From contig SHVM01000021.1 of NCBI GenBank assembly GCA_009694265.1, forward strand, positions 1 to 33,577: a DNA stretch of 33,577 nt. The letters are read 5' to 3'. Below are positions 23,226-31,089 of this stretch, piece after piece (within the stretch, counting starts at the first letter, position 1; each line of letters begins with the position of its first letter). This stretch comes from Pseudolabrys sp. (GTDB taxonomy: Bacteria; Pseudomonadota; Alphaproteobacteria; Rhizobiales; Xanthobacteraceae). The notes under the pieces are model-generated. The model ran no database searches, was not told where the DNA came from, and worked only from the letters and a program-made list of their open reading frames with translations. Made by a program: the position numbers and the translations under genes.

Positions 23226-23858
23226 ATGGCTAAGGCAGGGCAAGGCTTAGGGATTGGGGGGCTGGAAGGGATCGCGGTGGCGCTGCCGCGCGGGCAGGGC
23301 AAGGCTTTGCCGCCGGTGGAGCGCTGGAATCCGCCGTTTTGCGGCGATATCGACATGGCTATAGCCGCTGACGGTACTTGGTTCTACCAAAAGACCCCGA
23401 TTGGGCGGCTGGCTTTAGTCAAATTATTCGCATCCGTGCTCAAGCGCGAGGGGACCAAGTATTTCCTGGTCACTCCTGTGGAGAAAGTAGGCATCGTCGT
23501 CGTAGACGCGCCCTTCCTCGCGGTTGAGCTGACGGTCGAGAAGGCAGAACAAGATGTTGTTCGGCAAGTTCCTGGGCAAGCTCCGGGGCAAGTTCTCCGC
23601 TTCAGAACAAATGTCGACGACTGGGTCGAGGCAGGTCCGGGTCATGGCCTGCGCTTTGAGCTGGAGCCGGCCGGCGGCCTGAAACCCTATCTGCATGTGC
23701 GCCGCGATCTGTGGGCCAAGGTGACGCGCGCGCTGTTCTACGACCTGGTCGCGCTCGGCGAGGAGCGCGTCATCGACGGTAAGGCGATGTTTGGCGTCGC
23801 CTCCGGCGGTGAATTCTTCGCGATGGCGGAAGCAAGTGTTGTGCGAGAGTTCGCGTAG
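23226..23858 (+). CDS. DUF1285 domain protein
   Basis: The 210-residue protein matches DUF1285: P-P-V-E-R-W-N-P-P-F-C-G-D-I-D-M, then WFYQKTPIGRLALVKLF, the V-E-K-V-G-I-V-V-V-D-A-P-F centre and LRFRTNVDDWVEAG. The family is a small beta-rich cytoplasmic protein of unknown function, regularly next to MoxR operons and CoA pyrophosphatase. Between the centre and L-R-F-R-T-N it holds an insert with three 12-bp repeats (23562-23597) coding V-R-Q-V-P-G-Q-A-P-G-Q. The ATG at 23226 is used; the longer open frame upstream is antisense of moxR. Confidence 0.9.
   Translation: MAKAGQGLGIGGLEGIAVALPRGQGKALPPVERWNPPFCGDIDMAIAADGTWFYQKTPIGRLALVKLFASVLKREGTKYFLVTPVEKVGIVVVDAPFLAVELTVEKAEQDVVRQVPGQAPGQVLRFRTNVDDWVEAGPGHGLRFELEPAGGLKPYLHVRRDLWAKVTRALFYDLVALGEERVIDGKAMFGVASGGEFFAMAEASVVREFA
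23562..23597 (+). repeat. Three 12-bp tandem repeats inside the DUF1285 gene
   Basis: The units CGGCAAGTTCCT, GGGCAAGCTCCG and GGGCAAGTTCTC are in frame and add four residues each (pattern x-x-G-Q or x-R-Q). The flanking conserved blocks remain in frame, so the expansion lengthens a loop without breaking the protein. Confidence 0.7.
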
Positions 23859-23906
23859 CGCATGATCCCGAAAAGCGGGAACCGGTTTTCGGATAAGATC
23901 ATGCGC
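23858..23906. repeat. Rhizobial palindromic intergenic element
   Basis: GCGCATGATC (23858-23867) is the exact complement of GATCATGCGC (23897-23906). Inside, CCGAAAA and TTTTCGG form a second perfect pair. The sequence (CATGATCCCGAAAAGCGGG, then AACCGGTTTTCGG) is a short palindrome I recall as highly repeated between genes in Rhizobiales. It begins at the last base of the DUF1285 stop codon and ends 26 bases before the next gene, so it may act as a terminator or mRNA-stabilising hairpin. Confidence 0.85.
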
Positions 23907-23931
23907 AAGAAAAAAATGTTAGGAGAGCAAG

Positions 23932-24594
23932 TTGCTTCAACCTGAACACGCAATGGTGGCGCTCTCGGCCTCCGAATTCTTTGCGCGCACGCGGGCGCGG
24001 CTCACGCTTGACGTGCCGGCGGGCTTGAACGATCCAACGATGACTCCGGCGCGCGGCGATCATGATGCCGATCCGGTGATGCAAAAAATCGCCGAGGTGC
24101 GGCCGATCCGTCCGGCGGCGGTGCTGGTGGGCGTGGTGGATCATGCCGAGCCGACGGTGCTGCTCACGCAACGCGCCCAGCATTTACCCGATCATCCCGG
24201 GCAAATCTCGTTTCCTGGCGGCAAGATCGACAAGAGCGAGACCAGTCCGCTGGCGTCTGCTTTGCGGGAGGCCGACGAGGAAATCGGCCTCGGCCGCGGC
24301 CATGTCGAGCCGCTCGGCTATCTCGATCTCTACATGACCACGCTCGGTTATCGCATCGTGCCGGTGATCGCGCGGGTCAAGCCGGGCTTCACGCTCAAGC
24401 TCAACACCCGCGAAGTGGACAATGCCTTCGAGGTGCCGCTCGCCTTTCTCATGGATCAGGCTAACGTGGCACGCCATTCACGTGACTGGCAGGGCCTGAC
24501 GCGGCACTATTATGCCATCACCTTCGGCGAGCGATATATTTGGGGCGTGACGGCTGGTATTCTGAGGAATCTGCACGATAGGATTTATCGATGA
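23932..24594 (+). CDS. CoA pyrophosphatase (Nudix, UPF0035 type)
   Basis: The 220-residue protein has LLTQRAQHLPDHPGQISFPG (77-96), the motif specific to CoA pyrophosphatases, merged with the Nudix box GGKIDKSETSPLASALREAD and then EEIGL. These enzymes hydrolyse CoA or acyl-CoA to phosphopantetheine and 3',5'-ADP, probably clearing oxidised CoA. The TTG at 23932 has AGGAG 6 bases upstream; the next ATG (23953) would drop seven residues and lacks a site. It lies in the conserved order DUF1285 - CoA pyrophosphatase - DUF6111 - cca. Confidence 0.92.
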   Translation: MLQPEHAMVALSASEFFARTRARLTLDVPAGLNDPTMTPARGDHDADPVMQKIAEVRPIRPAAVLVGVVDHAEPTVLLTQRAQHLPDHPGQISFPGGKIDKSETSPLASALREADEEIGLGRGHVEPLGYLDLYMTTLGYRIVPVIARVKPGFTLKLNTREVDNAFEVPLAFLMDQANVARHSRDWQGLTRHYYAITFGERYIWGVTAGILRNLHDRIYR

Positions 24595-24618
24595 TGGCCC
24601 GGCATTACGGCCTCGTGT

Positions 24619-24655
24619 CCCGGACGCGGTGCAGCGCTATCGCGCTGCCCCCGGG
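24619..24655. repeat. Hairpin-forming intergenic repeat
   Basis: CCCGG (24619-24623) pairs with CCGGG (24651-24655), and GCAGCGC (24631-24637) with GCGCTGC (24642-24648) around TATC. The leading part GTGTCCCGGACGCGGTGCAGC resembles a short intergenic repeat I recall from Bradyrhizobium-like genomes. It lies in the 82-bp gap before the DUF6111 gene. Confidence 0.5.
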
Positions 24656-24676
24656 CAACGAAGTGAGTCAACACCG

Positions 24677-24940
24677 ATGATCCGCCCGATCGCCACCGAG
24701 ATCCTGCTGTTTGCGGCGCCGTTCGTGCTCTACGCGGTATTTCTGTGGGCGACCAAGGCCGGCGTGATGGACCTCGAATCCTGGCCGCTGTCGCGCATCG
24801 CCTGGCTCACCATTGCCGCGCTCGGTCTGGTGCTCGGCAGCTTCGTCTATTTCGCGCACTTTTCCGGTGCGCCGCCGGGCTCGGCCTATGTGCCGGCGCA
24901 TATGGAGAACGGCAAGTTCGTGCCGGCGCAGACGAAATGA
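24677..24940 (+). CDS. DUF6111-like small membrane protein
   Basis: The 87-residue protein has two membrane segments (about 8-26 and 42-61) and a soluble tail ending Y-V-P-A-H-M-E-N-G-K-F-V-P-A-Q, a pattern of the small DUF6111 proteins found directly before cca in this order. No function is known. The ATG at 24677 is followed by a coherent protein. An open frame from 24629 reads through the preceding repeat. Its stop overlaps the cca start (ATGA), so the two are translationally coupled. Confidence 0.78.
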   Translation: MIRPIATEILLFAAPFVLYAVFLWATKAGVMDLESWPLSRIAWLTIAALGLVLGSFVYFAHFSGAPPGSAYVPAHMENGKFVPAQTK

Positions 24941-26202
24941 TGGCGCAGCCTTCAGGCGCGATCTCCCGCAGTCTCGCGGGTGCTGCCTGGCTCACCGCGG
25001 GCGCGCTGCCGCGTTTGCTGCAAGTGCTCGATTGCGATGGCGAGCAGGCGCGTGTGGTCGGCGGCGCCGTGCGCAATGCGCTGCTCGATCTGGCCGTCGG
25101 TGAAATCGATGTCGCCACCACAGCGGTGCCGGAGGAAGTCGTTCGCCGCGTGCAGGCGGCCGGCTTCAAATCGGTGCCGACCGGCATCGCTCACGGCACC
25201 GTCACCGTCGTCATCGACAAGCATCCGTTCGAGGTGACCACGCTGCGCAAGGACGTGGAGACTGACGGCCGCCACGCCAAGGTCGCCTTCGGCCGCGACT
25301 GGAAGACCGATGCCGAGCGGCGCGATTTCACTATCAACGCGCTGTCGGCCGCCCGCGACGGCACGGTCTACGATTATGCCGGCGGGCTGGCCGACCTGGC
25401 CGCGCGGCGCGTGCGTTTCATCGGGCAAGCCAACCGGCGCATCGAGGAAGATTACTTGCGCATTCTGCGCTTCTTTCGTTTCCATGCTGCCTACGGTTCC
25501 AGCGAGCATCCTTACGCCGAAGGCATCGCCGCCTGCATCGCCGGCCGCGCCGGGCTCGATGCGCTCTCGCGCGAACGCGTGCGCATGGAGGTGATGAAGC
25601 TGGTGGTGGCGCCGCATGCGGTGCCGACACTCATTTCGATGGCGGATGCCGGGCTGCTGCTGCACGTGCTCGGCGGCGTGAGTTATCTGGCGAGCTTCGA
25701 GAACATGGCGAAGGCCGAGGCTGCGATCGGCTTAGCCCCCGATCCGGTGCGCCGGCTCGGTGCGCTCGGCGTATTGATTGCCGAGGACGCCGAGCGGCTG
25801 TGGCAGAAGCTACGGCTGACCAATGTCGAGCACGAGCGGCTGGCGTCGCTGGCGGAAGGCTGGCGGCGGATGTCGCCCGCGTTCGGCGAGCCGGCCGCGC
25901 GCGCGTTGCTGTACCGGCTGGGACCGCAAGCTTTCACCGATCATGCGCTGCTCGGCTGGGCGCGCTCGCTGGTCTCCGCCAGCGATAAAGATTGGCACGC
26001 GCTGGCGGCATTGCCGCAGCGCTACACCGCGCCGGTGTTTCCGCTGAAGGCGGCGGACTTCGTCAAGCGCGGCGTCGAGAAAGGGCCGGCGCTGGGCGCG
26101 GCATTGCGCGCGGCCGAAGCGGCCTGGATCGCGGCGGGATTTCCGGGCGATGCGGCGGCACTTGCGAAAATCATCGCCGCCGCGACGAAATCTCCAGCGT
26201 GA
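24937..26202 (+). CDS. cca: CCA tRNA nucleotidyltransferase
   Basis: The 421-residue class II nucleotidyltransferase has VVGGAVRNALL (40-50), E56-I-D58 as the metal-binding pair, ERRDFTINALS, FIGQANRRIEEDYLRILRFF and a helical C-terminus. It adds or repairs the 3'-CCA end of tRNAs without a template. Plain poly(A) polymerase activity is less likely given the gene order. The first carboxylate of the usual D-x-D is Glu here. ATG codons at 24937 and 24940 are equivalent candidates; the first overlaps the upstream stop. Confidence 0.93.
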   Translation: MMAQPSGAISRSLAGAAWLTAGALPRLLQVLDCDGEQARVVGGAVRNALLDLAVGEIDVATTAVPEEVVRRVQAAGFKSVPTGIAHGTVTVVIDKHPFEVTTLRKDVETDGRHAKVAFGRDWKTDAERRDFTINALSAARDGTVYDYAGGLADLAARRVRFIGQANRRIEEDYLRILRFFRFHAAYGSSEHPYAEGIAACIAGRAGLDALSRERVRMEVMKLVVAPHAVPTLISMADAGLLLHVLGGVSYLASFENMAKAEAAIGLAPDPVRRLGALGVLIAEDAERLWQKLRLTNVEHERLASLAEGWRRMSPAFGEPAARALLYRLGPQAFTDHALLGWARSLVSASDKDWHALAALPQRYTAPVFPLKAADFVKRGVEKGPALGAALRAAEAAWIAAGFPGDAAALAKIIAAATKSPA

Positions 26203-26246
26203 CGGCAGCCGCACGCCGGGCTATGTTGGTTTCATAGCGGGGGGTC

Positions 26247-26792
26247 ATGCGTAACTTCTGGCGCGGCATTGCGATCTTCTTGCTGGGCGGCATTCTCGGC
26301 ACCGGTTTTGGCGTCGTGCTCGGCTTCTTTTTCTTTCCGTTCGTGTTTCCGCCGCCGCCGGCCATGGAGCAGCTCACGCAGGCCGATGTCGCGACATCGG
26401 CGCCAAGTGTCGCGCCCAGCGTCGCGCCACAGTAGGCCGCTGCCGCGGCGCTTGCGACCGGCACCTTCATCCACGCCAACCCGTCCGATCCGGTGCATTG
26501 GGGACGCGGCAAGGTCAGCGTCTATGAGCGCACCGTGTTCCTGGAGCCGGATTTCGAAGTGGGGCCGGGGCCGGCCTATCACGTCTATCTGGTGCCGAAG
26601 GCGAATATCCGCGCCGAGGCGGCCGTGAAGGACGCGATGTTCATCGATCTCGGCCGCCTGCGCGCCTTCAAGGGCAGCCAGCGCTATGCCATTCCGGCCG
26701 GCGTGGACCTCAAGAATTATCCGAGCGTGGTGATCTGGTGCGAACGCTTCAGCGTGCTGATCTCGCCGGCGGATCTCACCTCCGTGCGTTGA
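26247..26792 (+). pseudogene. DM13-domain protein interrupted by an in-frame TAG
   Basis: One frame runs from ATG 26247 to TGA 26790-26792, broken only by TAG at 26433-26435. The first part (62 codons) has a membrane segment rich in Gly/Phe (about 7-32) and an Ala/Pro/Ser linker. After the stop the frame continues at once with T-G-T-F-I-H-A-N-P-S-D-P-V-H-W-G-R-G and the DM13 core ending SVVIWCERFSVLIS, including the conserved Cys. DM13 is thought to take part in redox or electron transfer. CAG to TAG is the simplest change. Readthrough, a sequencing error, or restart at the internal ATG 26493 are alternatives. Confidence 0.8.
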
Positions 26793-26807
26793 GTGTATAG
26801 TTTTGGA

Positions 26808-27566
26808 ATGCAAATTCTTGCCAGCTTTGCCGATATCTCACTCTGGCAACTCGCGCTGGTCGCGGGTGTTGCGTTGATCGCGTCGCTGGTCGGCGGCGTG
26901 TCGGGCTATGGCACCGGCGCGCTGATGCCGCTGGTGCTGGTGCCGCTGGTCGGCGCCGAACCGGTGGTGCCGATCATCGCGATCTCGGCGCTGTTTTCCA
27001 ATTCGAGCCGCGTCACGGCGTTTTTCAAATATGCCGACTGGCGGCGCGCAGCGATCGTACTCGTGGCCGCGGTGCCGCCCTGCGTGCTGGGCGCCTGGGG
27101 CTATACCAAGCTCACCAATACCGGCGCCGCGCTGGTGATCGGCTTAATGCTGATCTTGAGCGTGCCGCTGCGGCGGCTGCTGAAATATCACGCCGTCACG
27201 GTTGGCGACCGCGGGCTGGCGCTCGGCTCGGCCGGCTATGGCGTGGTGGTGGGCGGCACGGCGGGCTCTGGCGTGATCCTGCTCTCTTTGCTGATTGCGG
27301 CCGGCATCGAAGGCGCCGGCGTCATCGCCACCGATGCGGCGATTTCGGTTGTGATCGGATTGGTGAAGATTTCCGTGTTCGGGCTGGCCGGTGTGCTCAC
27401 GCCGCAGGTCGTGGCCTTTGCATTGCTGATCGGCATTGTCGCGCTTCCGGGCGCGTTCCTCGCGAAAGCTTTCGTCGAGCGCATGCCGCTGCATGTGCAT
27501 ACCGCGATCCTCGACGCGGTGGTGCTGCTGGGCGGGGTGTTCCTGGTCTACGGCGCGTTCAAATAA
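26808..27566 (+). CDS. TSUP (TauE/SafE) family permease
   Basis: The 252-residue protein has about eight membrane helices in two similar halves with Gly-rich signatures: VGGVSGYGTGALMPLVLVPL in the first and VVVGGTAGSGVILLSLLIAAG in the second. TSUP proteins move sulfite, sulfoacetate or related organosulfur anions, but no substrate can be assigned. The ATG at 26808 is used; a GTG at 26793 directly after the DM13 stop would add five residues. Its stop codon touches that of hemF (no gap), so the two genes are exactly tail to tail. Confidence 0.87.
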   Translation: MQILASFADISLWQLALVAGVALIASLVGGVSGYGTGALMPLVLVPLVGAEPVVPIIAISALFSNSSRVTAFFKYADWRRAAIVLVAAVPPCVLGAWGYTKLTNTGAALVIGLMLILSVPLRRLLKYHAVTVGDRGLALGSAGYGVVVGGTAGSGVILLSLLIAAGIEGAGVIATDAAISVVIGLVKISVFGLAGVLTPQVVAFALLIGIVALPGAFLAKAFVERMPLHVHTAILDAVVLLGGVFLVYGAFK

Positions 27567-28460
27567 CTACGGCCACTTCACCACCGGCGGCATGGACGAG
27601 AGGATCGACTCCACATTGCCGCCGGTGCGCAGTCCGAAAATCGTGCCGCGGTCATAGAGCAAATTGAACTCGACATAGCGCCCGCGGCGGATGAGCTGCT
27701 CGTCGCGCTCGGCGTCGCTCCAAGCGTGAGCAAAATTTTTTGCCACCAGTTCGGGATAGACGCGGGCGAAGGCGCGGCCGACCGTTTGCGTGAAGGCAAA
27801 CGTCGTGTCCCAATCGGTTTCCAGATAGTCGTAGAAAATTCCGCCGATGCCGCGCGGTTCGTTGCGGTGCTTGAGGTGGAAATACTCGTCGCACCACTTC
27901 TTGTATTTCTCGTAAGGCGCCACGCTGGCATGCGCGTCGCAGGCCGCTTTCATGGTGGCATGAAAGGCGATGCTGTCCGGGTCGGTTTGCGTGCGGCGGC
28001 CATCGAGCACCGGCGTCAAATCGGCGCCGCCGCCGAACCAAGCCTTGCCGGTGACCACAAAGCGCGTGTTCATGTGCACGGCGGGTACGTGCGGATTGTG
28101 CGGATGCGCGATCAGCGAAATGCCGGAGGCCCAGAAGCGCGGATCGTCGGCGGCGCCGGGGATCTCCTTGCGAAATTCCGGCGCGAACTCGCCATGCACA
28201 GTCGAGCAATGCACGCCGACTTTCTCGAACACGCGCCCGCGCATCAGCGACATCACGCCGCCGCCGCCAGGATTGCCGGAATGGTCGGTGCGGCTCCACG
28301 GTGTGCGCACGAAGCGCCCGGCAGCGCTTGTGCCAAGCGGCGCCTTGGCGGGCAGGGCGGCTTCCACCGCTTCAAGCGCTTTGCAGATGTCGTCGCGCAG
28401 CGTCTCGAACCAGGCGCGGGCGCGTGATTTCCGTTGCTCTAGAATGTCGGCGGCAGTCAT
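27567..28460 (-). CDS. hemF: Oxygen-dependent coproporphyrinogen III oxidase
   Basis: The 297-residue protein carries the HemF signatures: [63 protein letters not shown] and [15 protein letters not shown]-x-F-G-L. It converts coproporphyrinogen III to protoporphyrinogen IX with O2 in the haem pathway. It follows trmL after 12 bases on the same strand, so co-transcription is likely. Its haem feeds, among others, the bc1 complex encoded nearby. Confidence 0.97.
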   Translation of the reverse strand: MTAADILEQRKSRARAWFETLRDDICKALEAVEAALPAKAPLGTSAAGRFVRTPWSRTDHSGNPGGGGVMSLMRGRVFEKVGVHCSTVHGEFAPEFRKEIPGAADDPRFWASGISLIAHPHNPHVPAVHMNTRFVVTGKAWFGGGADLTPVLDGRRTQTDPDSIAFHATMKAACDAHASVAPYEKYKKWCDEYFHLKHRNEPRGIGGIFYDYLETDWDTTFAFTQTVGRAFARVYPELVAKNFAHAWSDAERDEQLIRRGRYVEFNLLYDRGTIFGLRTGGNVESILSSMPPVVKWP

Positions 28461-28472
28461 CGGACAAAGAGC

Positions 28473-28934
28473 TTAGCCAATTCGCAAGCCCCCCGTCTGC
28501 CGTAGCGCCTCGCCGGCCACCATCGCCACGGCCATCGCGATATTGAGCGAGCGAAGGCCCTTACGCATCGGAATGCAGAGGCGCGCGTCGGCCGCCTTAT
28601 GGACGGTCTCCGGCACACCGGCGCTCTCGCGGCCGAACAGCAGTATTTGGTCGTTTCGGAAGCTGTGGTCGAGGTAGCAGCGCTCGGAGGCGGTGGTGAG
28701 CAGCACCAAGGCCAGCAGCTCGCTCCGCCGCCATTCCTCGAAGGCAGCAAATGAGCCGTGCCGGGTGATGGCAACCTGGTCGAGATAGTCCAGACCGGCC
28801 CTGCGGAAGGCGCGGTCGGTGACCGGGAAGCCGGCCGGCTCGATGATATGCGCTTCGATCTCCAAACAGGCGCAAGTGCGCAGAATCGTGCCGGTATTCT
28901 GGGGAATGTCCGGCTCGTAGAGGGCGATCCGCAT
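28473..28934 (-). CDS. trmL: tRNA (cytidine/uridine-34-2'-O)-methyltransferase
   Basis: The 153-residue SPOUT methyltransferase has the three trefoil-knot motifs: EPDIPQNTGTILRTCACL (8-25), LLFGRESAGVPE and IPMRKGLRSLNIAMAVAMV. TrmL methylates the wobble ribose of tRNA-Leu isoacceptors. Size fits TrmL (about 155 residues), not the larger TrmJ. It is the first gene of a trmL-hemF pair; the 109-bp MITE lies 54 bp upstream of its start. Confidence 0.93.
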   Translation of the reverse strand: MRIALYEPDIPQNTGTILRTCACLEIEAHIIEPAGFPVTDRAFRRAGLDYLDQVAITRHGSFAAFEEWRRSELLALVLLTTASERCYLDHSFRNDQILLFGRESAGVPETVHKAADARLCIPMRKGLRSLNIAMAVAMVAGEALRQTGGLRIG

Positions 28935-29298
28935 CGGCCGGCCTTTTAAAAATCCGCAAAAATAAGCTTGTGCCCGGGCTAAAGCGCTCTAGCAGTCTGC
29001 TGAAAAACAGAACAAGGTTCACTTTCCGATTCCAGTTTGTTCACGCCTCGATTCGGTAATGTTCACGGCCAAAACGAGTTTTTCAGCAGACTGCTAGGCG
29101 AACGGTTTATGTGACTATCGGTCCCCGGCGCGATAGCGGGCTTGCGCTATCACCGCAAGGGTGCCAATAAACGCCACCGAAGCGCCGTCCTGCCTTTCTC
29201 AGGGCTGCCGCAACCGGTCCGCCCCGCACCGCGGGACTTGTCTTCGCGGCTCCGGCCGCGGGCGGAAAATTAGCCAGCCGGGGGAGAGGGCTCAAGAC
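28935..29298. other. 364-bp intergenic region between trmL and petA
   Basis: The gap is the divergent control region of trmL-hemF and petABC. It contains the MITE-like element (28989-29097), a small hairpin (GATAGCG 29132-29138 / CGCTATC 29145-29151) and a GC-rich leader ending in GGGGGAGAGG, the likely ribosome site of petA. No convincing open frame or -35/-10 pair was found. Confidence 0.6.
28989..29097. mobile_element. MITE-like element with 20-bp perfect inverted repeats
   Basis: CTAGCAGTCTGCTGAAAAAC (28989-29008) and its exact complement (29078-29097) bound a 109-bp segment with no coding capacity. CTAG at both ends may be the target sequence. The termini resemble IS ends that I cannot name with certainty. 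The interior has GTTCAC three times and lower GC than its surroundings. Size and structure fit a miniature inverted-repeat element moved by a transposase elsewhere. Confidence 0.78.
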
Positions 29299-29826
29299 GT
29301 GACGACCGTGTCTTCTGCGGAGCACACGCGCCGCGACTTCCTTTATATCGCCACTGGCGCCGTCGGCGCGGTGGGTGCCGCCGCGGCCCTGGTGCCGCTG
29401 GTCGCGCAAATGAATCCGGACGCCTCGACCATTGCGGCGGGCGCGCCGATCGATGTCGATCTGGCGCCGATCGCCGAAGGTCAGATCATCAAGGTGTTCT
29501 GGCGCTCGAAGCCGATCTTCATCTCCCATCGCACCAAGAAAGAGATCGAGGAGGCCCAGAAGACGCCTCTCGCGGAGCTCAAGGACGCCGAAACCGATCA
29601 GAAGCGGGTCAAAGAAGGCCATGACCAATGGCTGGTCCTGATCGGCATCTGCACCCATCTCGGCTGCATCCCTCTGTCGCATCAGGGCGAGTACAACGGC
29701 TTCTTCTGCCCGTGCCACGGCTCGGTCTACGACACCTCCGGCCGCATTCGGAAGGGTCCGGCGCCCTTCAATCTCCCGCTGCCGCCGTACAAATTCGTTT
29801 CCGACACCAAGATTCAGATCGGCTGA
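29299..29826 (+). CDS. petA: Ubiquinol-cytochrome c reductase Rieske iron-sulfur subunit
   Basis: The 175-residue protein has a Tat-type N-terminus (TRRDFLYIATGAVGAVG) that stays as membrane anchor. The 2Fe-2S site is C118-T-H120-L-G-C123 and C137-P-C139-H140-G-S; C118, H120, C137 and H140 bind the cluster while C123 and C139 form the disulfide. It carries electrons from ubiquinol to cytochrome c1 on the periplasmic side of the bc1 complex. The GTG at 29299 is used, with GGGGGAGAGG upstream; no ATG fits before the Tat motif. petB follows after 28 bases. Confidence 0.96.
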   Translation: MTTVSSAEHTRRDFLYIATGAVGAVGAAAALVPLVAQMNPDASTIAAGAPIDVDLAPIAEGQIIKVFWRSKPIFISHRTKKEIEEAQKTPLAELKDAETDQKRVKEGHDQWLVLIGICTHLGCIPLSHQGEYNGFFCPCHGSVYDTSGRIRKGPAPFNLPLPPYKFVSDTKIQIG

Positions 29827-29854
29827 GCGAAACGTCGCATTCTAAGGTTCGATC

Positions 29855-31081
29855 ATGAGCGGAAATTCGACCTACCAGCCGCAGAGTAAAGCTCTGCAAT
29901 GGTTCGAGAAGCGGCTGCCGATCGGCGGCCTGATTCATTCCTCGTTCGTCGCCTATCCGACGCCGCGGAACCTGAACTATTGGTGGACCTTCGGCGGCAT
30001 TCTCTCGTTCATGCTCGGCGTGCAGATCGTCACCGGCATCGTGCTGGCGATGCACTACACCCCGCATGTCGACTTCGCCTTCAAGTCGGTCGAAGCGATC
30101 ATGCGCGACGTCAATTACGGCTGGCTGCTGCGCTACCTGCATTCGAATGGCGCCGCGATGTTCTTCCTGGCCGTCTACATCCACATGTTCCGCGGCCTGT
30201 ATTACGGCTCCTACAAGGAGCCGCGCGAAGTGCTGTGGATCCTCGGCGTCATCATTTATCTGCTGATGATGGCGACCGGTTTCATGGGCTATGTGCTGGT
30301 CTGGGGCCAGATGAGCTTCTGGGCCGCCACCGTGATCACCAATCTGTTCTCGGCCATTCCCGTCGTCGGCGACATCATCGTCTCCTGGCTGTGGGGCGGC
30401 TACGCTGTCGGTAATCCGACGCTCAACCGCTTTTATTCGCTGCACTATCTGCTACCGTTCGTGATCGTCGGCGTGGTCATTCTGCACGTCTGGGCGCTGC
30501 ATGTATCGGGCCAGAACAATCCGACCGGCATCGAGCCGAAATCGGACAAGGACACCGTGCCGTTCACGCCCTATGCGACCGCCAAAGACGGCTTCATGGT
30601 CGCTTGCTTCTGCATCCTCTATGCGTGGTTCGTGTTCTACATTCCGAACTTCCTCGGCCACGCCGACAACTACATTCCGGCCAATCCAGCGGTGACGCCG
30701 GCGGAAATCGTGCCCGAATGGTATTATCTGCCGTTCTACGCCATCCTGCGCTCGATCCCGAACAAGCTGATGGGCGTGATCGCGCTGTTCGGCTCGATCG
30801 GCATTCTGGCTTTTCTGCCCTGGCTCGACACCTCGCGCATCAAGTCGGCACGCTACCGGCCGCTGTTCAAGCAGTTCTTCTGGCTGTTCGTGATCGCTTG
30901 CATCGGGCTCGGCTGGCTCGGCTCCAAGCCGCCGGAAGGCATCTATGTGATCATGTCGCGGCTGTTGACCTTCTACTACTTCGCCTTTTTCCTGATCGTG
31001 CTGCCGCTGCTCGGGATTTTCGAGAAGACCAAGCCGTTGCCGAATTCGATTTCGGAATCGGTTTTGGGCGCGAAAGCGTGA
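29855..31081 (+). CDS. petB: Cytochrome b of the bc1 complex
   Basis: The 408-residue protein has eight membrane helices. The haem-binding His pairs are spaced 14 apart: H96/H110 in helix B and H197/H211 in helix D. The quinol-site PEWY motif is at 287-290. It oxidises ubiquinol at Qo and reduces quinone at Qi. Unlike the fused cytochrome b/c1 polyprotein FbcH of Bradyrhizobium, it stops at 31079-31081 and petC begins 8 bases later in another frame. Confidence 0.97.
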   Translation: MSGNSTYQPQSKALQWFEKRLPIGGLIHSSFVAYPTPRNLNYWWTFGGILSFMLGVQIVTGIVLAMHYTPHVDFAFKSVEAIMRDVNYGWLLRYLHSNGAAMFFLAVYIHMFRGLYYGSYKEPREVLWILGVIIYLLMMATGFMGYVLVWGQMSFWAATVITNLFSAIPVVGDIIVSWLWGGYAVGNPTLNRFYSLHYLLPFVIVGVVILHVWALHVSGQNNPTGIEPKSDKDTVPFTPYATAKDGFMVACFCILYAWFVFYIPNFLGHADNYIPANPAVTPAEIVPEWYYLPFYAILRSIPNKLMGVIALFGSIGILAFLPWLDTSRIKSARYRPLFKQFFWLFVIACIGLGWLGSKPPEGIYVIMSRLLTFYYFAFFLIVLPLLGIFEKTKPLPNSISESVLGAKA

Positions 31082-31089
31082 GCGGGACC

